NCBI RefSeq assembly: GCF_030272615.1
Contig: NC_081413.1
Location: 607,204,209 to 607,268,208, forward strand
DNA length: 64,000 bases
Direction: 5' to 3'
Source: Cryptomeria japonica
Taxonomy: Eukaryota; Streptophyta; Pinopsida; Cupressales; Cupressaceae
This document shows positions 57,801 through 64,000 of this stretch, piece after piece. Below the pieces are notes generated by a model. The model was given only the letters and a program-made list of their open reading frames with translations. It was not told the DNA's origin and did not search any database. The position numbers were made by a program, and so were the translations under genes. Position 1 is the stretch's first letter; each line of letters opens with the position of its first letter.

Positions 57801-58938
57801 TAGCTTCAACTTTACAACTATGATTATTAGCTAATTGAACAGAAATATTAGAAGTATCGGGATGCAAAGATTCAAAACATTCTTTATGAGAAGTAACATG
57901 TTGAGATGCACCAGAATCAATAATCCACTCAAGTGGTTGAGAAACATTATAAGTACATGTAAATGCATGATGAGATGAATTACCATTATTATTACCTTTC
58001 TTATAATGAGGTTTATGTTGATTATTTTGATTATTTTGATTCATGGGCTTTTTACCATTTTGTTTCTTAAAACAATTATTAGTAATATGTCCATCTTTCC
58101 CACAATATGTGCAATGGGGTCTTGTTTGAGAATTATTCCTTTGATTATTGTACGTATTATTATGATTATTATTATGAGAATTGTTATGATAGGATTTAGA
58201 ATGAGATTGATAATTAGAAGATTTGTGATTATTATTATGATTATTATTATGATTATGATTATGTTTATTATTATTGGATCTAAAATTATTATTATGATTT
58301 TGATTTTTAGACATAAAAGCATGTTCACTACTTTTAAGAGTACCAAATTGAATTAATTTAGCTTCCTCTTGACGCAATAAATTACAAAAAATATCATATG
58401 TTAATTGAGTAGCTAAGCTAGGAATAGCAAGTTGAGCATGAATATTCGTAATAAATTGTTGAAATTGACAAGGAAGACATTTTTTAAGAATAAGATGAAT
58501 TAAACGTAAATCAGCAAGAGTAACTCCTAAACCAGTTAATTGACTATTAACAGAATCAAACTTTAATAAGAATTCATCCATAGTTTTAAAATCCGTATAC
58601 CTTAGATCTTCAAGTTGATCTTGAAGTTGAATTTTTCGGGATTCATTTGAGCTATCATAAGTTGTTTTTAAAATTTCCCAAGCTTCATGCGCTTTTGTAC
58701 AATTTCCAATTAAAACATACAAATCAGGAACCATTGAAATACCAATTAAACCAAGTGCTTCCTCATTTTGAGCCTTCCATCTATCTAGGTCGGCTTGAGG
58801 AGCAGATGTAGCGGGTTCAAAAGTTTTATCAGTCGCAACATCCAAAAGGTGTTTGAAATGAAAAATAAACGAGATATGTGTTTTCCAAGAATGATAATTG
58901 GAACTATTTAATTTAATTTCTGGAATTAATGTAGACAT
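54835..58938 (-). CDS. C3 gag-pol polyprotein, intact frame
   Basis: 1367 residues without a stop, the usual length for a single-frame plant copia polyprotein. Gag about 1-330 with an Asn/His-rich linker (213-270) and a CCHC knuckle (C276, C279, H284, C289). Protease DSGA at 341-344. Integrase zinc residues H466, H471, C499, C502 and catalytic D530, D593, E629. RT with D968 in [10 protein letters not shown] and YVDD at 1053-1056. RNase H has GFNDYD near 1214, TEAEY near 1257 and TKHIALQHHF near 1311. The motif usually reading C-D-N-Q-S-A reads CGNQSA, giving Gly at 1294 in place of an acidic catalytic residue, so RNase H may be impaired. The W of the usual D-x-D-W-A-G motif is Leu. Start ATG 58938 is the first in frame and fits the conserved N-terminus. 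Confidence 0.95.
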   Translation of the reverse strand: MSTLIPEIKLNSSNYHSWKTHISFIFHFKHLLDVATDKTFEPATSAPQADLDRWKAQNEEALGLIGISMVPDLYVLIGNCTKAHEAWEILKTTYDSSNESRKIQLQDQLEDLRYTDFKTMDEFLLKFDSVNSQLTGLGVTLADLRLIHLILKKCLPCQFQQFITNIHAQLAIPSLATQLTYDIFCNLLRQEEAKLIQFGTLKSSEHAFMSKNQNHNNNFRSNNNKHNHNHNNNHNNNHKSSNYQSHSKSYHNNSHNNNHNNTYNNQRNNSQTRPHCTYCGKDGHITNNCFKKQNGKKPMNQNNQNNQHKPHYKKGNNNGNSSHHAFTCTYNVSQPLEWIIDSGASQHVTSHKECFESLHPDTSNISVQLANNHSCKVEAIGDVNVPNGKLHDVLYVPELKSNLISVPKLCQDYKINFYRGICYIIDPNTNHVIATAKMDSDNLFKFYEFAPPEYSLLTTVDFTIWHERLGHLNSDYISLMQKENMVDGLPSIVPSQIVCNGCMSGKMHREPFPHGQSWRAYTKLHLVHSDLLGPMENPSIQGSRYTLTFVDDFSRRTWIYFLHSKDQVLDVFIEFHMFVERQSGSKIKILRTDNGREYVNNAFNAYLKSFGIKHELTVPYTPQQNGVAERKHRTIVEMARCLLHAKNMDYKFWAEAMACATYLINRTPTKALKDKTPEEAWSGRKPNLQNLRIFGSIAYVHKPKEKRKKLDAKSSPFIFVGYDENTKGYRVYNPITNKVKVARDVCIAEKGIHDCSKVEDDELGQTKVVLVEDQPPSLNPTPNASLSIPSSDSDDDNNNSTPHDSSSSDESITSKRRPKWFKSLIQDSDEYLARMDKLQARRVNYCNYSLMTTIMNSNDPKTFDQAKNQPHWQKAMKEEYDTLTSNQTWDLVPLPHGKNLVSCKWLYKTKLNANNQVSKFKARLVARGFSQIEGLDYTETFAPIAKMPTIKLVLALASRMNWPIHQMDVKSAFLNGDLHEEIYMSQPPSFIKEGNAHLVCKLKKSIYGLKQSPREWYSKINEFFLSQGFIRSKNDPNLYIKHSEDDIIIIILYVDDLILTSSSNTLISDIKFQLNQKFQMTDLGLLHYFLGMQIWQTSKGIFLSQSKYAQDLIDKFKMNDAHHVSIPIELGTKLMLDMQTPLVDPTLYRQLVGSLNYLTLTRPNIAYSVGLVSRFMSKPQQTHFEVAKRILRYIKGTINVGLFYDANSDFTLKGFNDYDLGGDPNDGKSTCGYCFFVGSGAISWNSKKQQSTSLGSTEAEYKGCTNASKEVLWLRRLLEDLGLPQHEPTPLYCGNQSAIALAKNPVFHARTKHIALQHHFIREQIEDKQVSLLYCKGEDQVADILTKPLCKEKFQKILDYNPLKGLM

Positions 58939-59764
58939 GATAGTAAAATAATGATTAGAAATAAAAATTACCCCCTTTTATTAAAAAAAACACTTGATTA
59001 AAAAATGAAAATTAACCTCTTTTATTAAAAATAACCGAATTTCAATAATAACAACAACAAAAATAACAAATTTTTAAACAAAAAAAATATTTACCAAAGA
59101 AAAATTATATTCTAACTTTAATAACAAATTTAAATTGATTTTTTTTAATTTTATTTAAACAAATTGTAAATCTTAATAACAAAATAAAACTATTTTATAT
59201 TAAAAGCTTTATTAGAAAAACTTTATTCAAAAAACTTTAATTTATTTTAAATTTAAAAAAAAACTTTATAACTAATTTTTTTTTAACGTTATTAATCTTT
59301 TAATATAAACTATTTAAACTTTTTAAAAAAGTTAATAAACTTTCTAAAACTTTTTGTATATATTAAAAAACTTTAAAGTTTTTAAACTTAGTAGTATACG
59401 TAAATGAGGTAAGATTTAAACTTTTAAAAAAATGTATGAACCGTAAGAAATGAAACTGAAGCAGAAAGGAATTTTGCTAATGATAAAATAGGAAGCAGAG
59501 ACTACAGAGACGTTACACAATAATACGGTGCAGAAATCTTGATGCAGATTATAATGATTTGCAGGGAATTTACAGTGCCCCGAGAAATCCTACCCCAACT
59601 AACTTACAGTGCAGAGACGTTACTTCACAGGTTTTTGGTGAGAAGAACCAATAGCAGCTTCAATGCGGTGGTTTGAGTAGAGAGAGCTTTGGGGTTTAAT
59701 CCAGATTAAACTGTCTGTGAAACCCGTCTTTCGCGCATAGATTTTTATTCTCGAAATTTGCAGG

Positions 59765-59872
59765 ATGGCCGCGGTAGCCTTAGAGCCAAACCAGTTAGTT
59801 TTTGCCGGGTCTGATGCGGAGCTAGTTGCAGGGATTGAGGCCCGATTCAATCAGTTGCAGTCAAAAGATTAG
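59765..59872 (+). CDS. gene-like open frame antisense in C3 leader
   Basis: A 35-codon frame from ATG to TAG on the strand opposite to C3, in a favourable start context (GCAGGATGGCC), with a balanced GC-rich composition unlike its surroundings: MAAVALEPNQLVFAGSDAEL at the N-terminus. I do not recognise the protein. It could be the first exon of a captured host gene, with its upstream untranslated region in 59640-59764. It could also be chance. Confidence 0.3.
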   Translation: MAAVALEPNQLVFAGSDAELVAGIEARFNQLQSKD

Positions 59873-60073
59873 GTTTTGAAGTGAAAAGGCAATCAAGCTT
59901 TGAGAAAATCAATGAAGCTTCTCATCCCTCTAATTTTCAGGAGTGTCAAATAAGCTCAACGTAGATATTGCTCACAAGTTCAAATCCAATAAAATTGCTT
60001 GAAAATGGACTACTGATCAGACCTCTGATCAGATATGAGGTTCAAAACAATGTAGATAGTTGAGAGATAGTTG

Positions 60074-60220
60074 ATGAAAGCCAAAATGTCAGGCGGAAAA
60101 GCTCTTCGAGCGGTGATGGAACGGGGCAAAGCAAGAGCGATTAAGCAATTGACGTTTGGTAAAGATAAATCTGTAAGTGATAATTATGTCCGTAAAAGAG
60201 CGGAGGAAGTTCAAGAATAA
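60074..60220 (+). CDS. second gene-like open frame antisense in C3 leader
   Basis: A 48-codon frame on the plus strand, strongly basic: MKAKMSGGKALRAVMERGKA at the N-terminus, then IKQLTFGKDKS. The codons for DKS end at a perfect plant splice-donor sequence GTAAGT (60173-60178), so the last 16 codons may be intron readthrough. Unrecognised. Same strand as 59765-59872, which suggests both come from one captured gene segment. Confidence 0.3.
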   Translation: MKAKMSGGKALRAVMERGKARAIKQLTFGKDKSVSDNYVRKRAEEVQE

Positions 60221-60727
60221 ATAAATATAAAACAATCTATACCTTCAACAGTGAAGACAAATAAAGTTACCTCAAAGAAAAACTTATGACCTTCAAAAAG
60301 CTTATTTGGCTCTCATGAGATCATTTAAATAGCTCTCTTGAAGATAAATTCGCGGCTATAATATGAGGTCCTGAAAATAAAAACTTCTCTTACTCCTATA
60401 CTACTGGTTTATGTTTTGTTTCAAACGTTTGAGATTGGTGAATGGTCCCAGACCAGTGCCTATCTATTGGGCAATAGAGTCACAGTCCAATGACTGAAAA
60501 ACAAAACAGATACAATCATACAAGAAGAACAAATTTAAGTTTGAGTTTAATCCTCAACAAATTTAAGTTTAAATAAAGATTATCCTTTTTATTTATCAAT
60601 AACACCTGCAAATAAAGATGTTAGGATTGAATGGCAGATTCAAACAAATTGAATCAGAATAGTTGTAAGCAAGAAAAAGGTTAAAATCTGTAAGTGAATC
60701 AGAAATGAAATTTAATAATAAATTAGT

Positions 60728-60835
60728 TTTGGCGGCAAGCCGACCAAACAGATTAAGGAGGCTGAGTTTGGCGGTAAACCTTCCAAACTATGCACACTAA
60801 AAAAAACCAGAAACTTTGGCGGCAAGCCTTCCAAA
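60728..60835 (-). repeat. threefold 21-bp repeat in C3 leader
   Basis: Copies at 60728-60748, 60767-60787 and 60815-60835, form TTTGGCGGCAAGCCTTCCAAA with small variations. Each begins TTTGGCGG, which matches the E2F consensus TTTSSCGS, and its ends TTTGG and CCAAA are inverted. Confidence 0.75.
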
Positions 60836-61050
60836 GCCCTTTTTAATAAAAAGAATAGAAGATTAAACCTGCAGGCAAACTTGTTAACAAGTTTGAAAAA
60901 AAATAAAATTAAAAATCTGAAACCAAAACCTGCACAATAGAAAATATTAGAAAAAGAACTTCTTCTCCTCTCAAGAATGCCTCCAACAAGGTGAACTCCA
61001 CAGAATGGTAACCTTCATCAATGTCAACTTAAAACAAGGATTAGAAACCT

Positions 61051-61062
61051 GCTCTGATACCA
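61051..61062 (-). promoter_or_regulatory. C3 primer-binding site (initiator Met)
   Basis: GCTCTGATACCA on the plus strand, TGGTATCAGAGC on the element strand, complementary to the 3' end of plant initiator-Met tRNA and adjoining the 5' LTR. Confidence 0.95.
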
Positions 61063-61249
61063 TGAAAGGAAATACAAGAGCAAGGAAAGGAAAATAAAAT
61101 CCAAGAAAGTTTATGATGAAGTAATTGTTACCAAGAGAAAAGCAAAAACCTTGGAGCATCACCCAAATGTGAAGAAGGAGGCACAAGAACTTTCGAAAGG
61201 GGAAAAGCAAAGAAAAACCCCTTGTGATATTATGAATGAGGCAATGCCT

Positions 61250-61322
<73 letters not shown>

Positions 61323-61627
61323 AAGAAGCTCTTTACAATATTGTCATTAAGAAGAAATGAGAGAGAAGACATCTCTTAAATAGAGATGAGGAGAGGAGTT
61401 ACAAAGTAACTCCCAAATCTATGAATGCCACCATTCATAAAATGTGTGCGCCATGTGTCCACATCCTCTTATGGAGGAAATCTAATATTCCTTAATAAAG
61501 GAAAATAAAAGAAATGACTTGTCCTCACACATGTACTAGAGGACAAATTACATGTAGGAATTCCAAAAGAATATCCTAAACTAAATACAAATAAACCTAA
61601 GCTAAGTAAAGATTAAATATTCTAACA
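61063..61627 (-). repeat. C3 5' LTR
   Basis: 565 bp. Identical to 54293-54807 apart from five substitutions and a GA run of 33 units (61255-61320) in place of eight. A TATTTAAG word near 61375-61382 on the element strand is a possible core promoter. Confidence 0.95.
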
Positions 61628-61632
61628 TAATT

Positions 61633-63512
61633 GTTACTCATTTTTTATTATTATCTATTTTAGTATTCTTGTGCTCTTATGGGCGTTAACAGTAGCATTA
61701 GTATCCTTATATGATACACTACTATGGGATCCATTTATTTGTTCAATACAAATGCATTTTTCTTACTTCCTATTCATAGTTGATATTGAGCCTAATTTTA
61801 TATGTCTCCAATAGTCATCCTTGCGATTCCCTAGCTAAGTTTAGCAATATTTGCATGCAAGTTGAAATGAATCTTGGCACTAACATATTCCATGATTGAT
61901 TTGATACAAAAGCTTCAATTTACTTACAAATTCCAATATGTTCTTGTAATTTGCAACCCCTCTTGCAAAGTATATATCATCTTCTCATATTATCAAATTT
62001 TCTACATTACTTTCTTCACATTATAAGCATCGTTACCAAGTTTGTTTTATTTTATTCACTTATTATTATGAAATCTGATGCAAAGCCAAGCAACAAACTA
62101 GGTGAAAACCTTCTCTCACCCAAAACTACTATGTCCAAAAAAGTTCTTTTGTTTTTTCAAAGGTGTGAACAACACACCAACCAAATACTCAACTCACACA
62201 ACAATTTGTGTGATCGGATCCATACCGGTTTAGTATCTTCTAGTGCTAGTATGATGAAAACACTCTACCCTTGTGTGAATGGCAGGAAATCTTCCGGTAC
62301 TGGTGGGATGGAAACCTATTGGATTTTGTCTATTGGTGGTCCAACCAAAACAAAACACCCCTAAGATCTGGCTATCAGATGTGTTAGGGAATACTTGTCT
62401 CACAACTGTCCTATTGTCTAGTAGCCCTATCGGTTAAGTTCTCCAAACACAACTTAACAAAATTCCAAAGGACAAGACAAACTAAAGGTATATTCAGATA
62501 CCCTTTATCTAGTTACACAATTACCCAAAGGCTTAGACTCTAACCACAAGTTGAAAGGTATGTACCCTTACTGTCCTTCCAGACCTAATTAAGCCAATTA
62601 GGCCTAATTTACAAAGCAAGTACCCCTTGTATTAGTCCCCTGACTAAACCAACACTTCTGAAAGGTGGGGTAAGGTGTCAAACCACCAAATCCAAGGTTT
62701 GAAGACTTGATCCCATCTTTCTGATCTTCTGCAAGTGATTTCCACTTCTACAGTTCAGGCGGTCACATAGAGATGCTCGCCTAGGGTCAATTCAATCTCT
62801 TCGGGCTTGGAGCCTCCCTGCATACCAACACCAAAATATTATGATACAGGGGACCTTCTAACATTTTCTCATAGGTTGTTTGGTCCTCTAGTGAAAATGT
62901 CAGATTAAGGGCATCTTTACAGTGAAACCCTAGGTGCGGACAGGGTTTGTGACTAGTCTGGTTAGATTTGGATGGATCCCTACAACCCAATTGTTACAAA
63001 ACCTCAAATTTGATTCAAATGAAAGGTAAGAGACTTTCCTAACTCATCTAATTGGTTTCAGACATTGACCAATCCGTACTTGGAGTTTTCTGAATTTTTG
63101 CATTTTATAATATAGCCTCCCTAACGGTTTCCAACCACTTTTATAATCAATCCAAGTGGGCATAATATAGCCTCCCTAACGGTTTCCAACCACTTTTCAA
63201 ACTTTGGAACCATTGGAGGATTAGTTATCCCTTTTTACAACATTTTGCAATGACAACAAAAATTGTCAACTTGCACTTTTCAAATTTGGTGACTCCAAGG
63301 TGTATTTGACCTATTCCAAGGATTGGTCTGATGTTTCTAAGACCAATATTTATTTGCTTGACTCATGCCTAGAATCCTACTGACCCACACAATCATTTAT
63401 CCATGGCGGCTTATAAAATGCAACCATGACAATGCCTTACATCAATAGGGTTTTATTGACTCACAAAACTATCAACCTATTAGAGATGATCATTTTCACC
63501 TCATGGGTGATA
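61633..63512. other. no gene seen
   Basis: Spacer between C3 and the chromovirus fragment. It may contain the 3' LTR of that fragment, but no LTR boundary was identified. A short open frame at 61951-62364 shows no family features. Confidence 0.4.
63107..63197. repeat. 36-bp direct repeat
   Basis: ATAATATAGCCTCCCTAACG and the following 16 bases occur at 63107-63142 and again at 63162-63197 without a visible difference. Confidence 0.85.
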
Positions 63513-64000
63513 TTAGGCTCTTTTAGAATTAATTGTGTCTTTGGGTGCTCGTGCAACATACTCCTCGGGTGATTGAATCTCAAGTCCACTTGAGATGAGT
63601 TCCTGCAATGTAGTCCCATGTTTCTTCATTTGGTCTTCATCCATCCATACTGCATGTGCCTCAGGGAGTCCTTGCCACTTGACAAGGTATTGTTTTTAGA
63701 CCTTATTCCTAGTTTTCTTCACAATCTTGGTGTCCAATATCCTTTCAATTTTGGGTGGCCGTTGACTTTGAAAGTCTTTCAGTATGTCTGCAACATCCTT
63801 CACCAAAAATGTACCATCAACCTGCACTGTACCTTTGAATGGCGTTAGATCTGCAACATGAAAGATTGGGGATATACCTATATCTGAAGGTAATTGGATT
63901 TCATATGCATTGTTCCCAAACTTCTTGAGTATTGGACAAGGTCCAACCTTTCTCATCATGAGCTTTGCGTGTTTCCCTTTTGGAAATCTCTCCTTTTTTA
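63513..64000 (-). pseudogene. chromovirus integrase C-terminus and chromodomain, cut by window
   Basis: Reading from the right edge: the integrase GPY/F module (RKVGPCPILKKFGNNAYEI near 63940), DLTPFKG near 63845, then a chromodomain-like segment (PPKIERILDTKIVKK near 63750; QYLVKWQGLPEAHAVW near 63690). One stop (TAA at 63696-63698) interrupts it before the natural end at 63513. Similar to the end of G1 by eye, but a different copy and better preserved. Confidence 0.85.

Larger units (their letters stand above)
58939..61050 (-). other. C3 leader, unusually long
   Basis: About 2.1 kb between primer site and gag. The gag-proximal 600 bases are very AT-rich. The rest holds GC-richer patches at 59640-59860 and 60090-60210 with short open frames on the opposite strand, and three copies of a 21-bp TTTGGCGG-containing word at 60728-60835. 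Confidence 0.75.
54293..61627 (-). mobile_element. complete Ty1/copia element C3
   Basis: 7335 bp with perfect duplications TAATT (54288-54292 and 61628-61632). It has two LTRs that differ by five substitutions and one microsatellite length change, a perfect initiator-Met primer site, a polypurine tract and an uninterrupted gag-pol frame. It is the youngest dated element in the window. Oddities are a 2.1-kb leader with gene-like sequence on the opposite strand and a changed RNase H residue. Confidence 0.96.

Noticed and set aside
58006-58356. Open frames opposite the Asn/His-rich linker of C3 gag
   Set aside because: Antisense shadow of a low-complexity coding stretch.
59620-59850. 76-codon minus-strand frame in the C3 leader as an additional C3 protein
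   Set aside because: No recognisable motif, and it overlaps the more gene-like plus-strand frame; it has no link to gag.
61151-61372. Open frames rich in Arg-Glu or Leu-Ser
   Set aside because: They come from the GA/CT dinucleotide run in the C3 5' LTR.

Overview
The window looks like intergenic DNA from a large, repeat-rich plant genome, most likely a gymnosperm such as a conifer. That assignment is an inference from the dense mixture of old Ty1/copia, Ty3/gypsy and L1-type elements, long AT-rich spacers and the lack of any convincing host gene over 64 kb. The species cannot be told from the sequence.

Layout. 1-6310: copia element C1 (+), cut by the left window edge, its gag-pol in one frame but broken by eight nonsense codons and a 26-bp duplication, then its 3' LTR and the tail of a second LTR. 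6311-8305: spacer with an unrecognised decayed coding segment (-). 8306-19009: a coding-less copia-like element C2 (-), split in two by a Ty3/gypsy chromovirus G1 (8952-17500, +); a 1.15-kb element sits inside the 3' LTR of G1. 19010-23402: a TA/CATA microsatellite split by G2 (19644-23302, +), a gypsy-type element with gag and protease only. 23403-34433: two copies of an unclassified AT-rich repeat, an L1 fragment (LINE C), a decayed unknown ORF, a probable solo LTR, and a 5'-truncated L1 (LINE B) inside the second repeat copy.

34835-50472: a full-length L1 (LINE A, +) with a 16-bp target-site duplication, tandem repeats in its 5' UTR, ORF1 and ORF2 overlapping by ATGA, and a 3' hairpin. Its ORF1 is split by G3 (36923-44825, +), a gypsy-type element with 5-bp duplications ATAAT and a single very long gag-protease frame but no reverse transcriptase. 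51867-53104: solo copia LTR (-). 54293-61627: C3 (-), a young, structurally complete copia element with TAATT duplications, near-identical LTRs, perfect initiator-Met PBS and an uninterrupted 1367-codon gag-pol. Its 2.1-kb leader holds gene-like open frames on the opposite strand and a threefold 21-bp repeat. 63513-64000: C-terminal end of another chromovirus (-), running off the window.

The nesting gives relative ages: C2 before G1 before the insert in G1; AT-rich repeat before LINE B; LINE A before G3. LTR divergence, counted by eye, is about 1% for C3 and 2.5% for G3, and clearly higher for G1 and G2. The points most worth following are the opposite-strand gene-like segments in the C3 leader, the gag-protease-only elements G2 and G3, and the L1 with 5' monomers, ATGA overlap and 3' hairpin.
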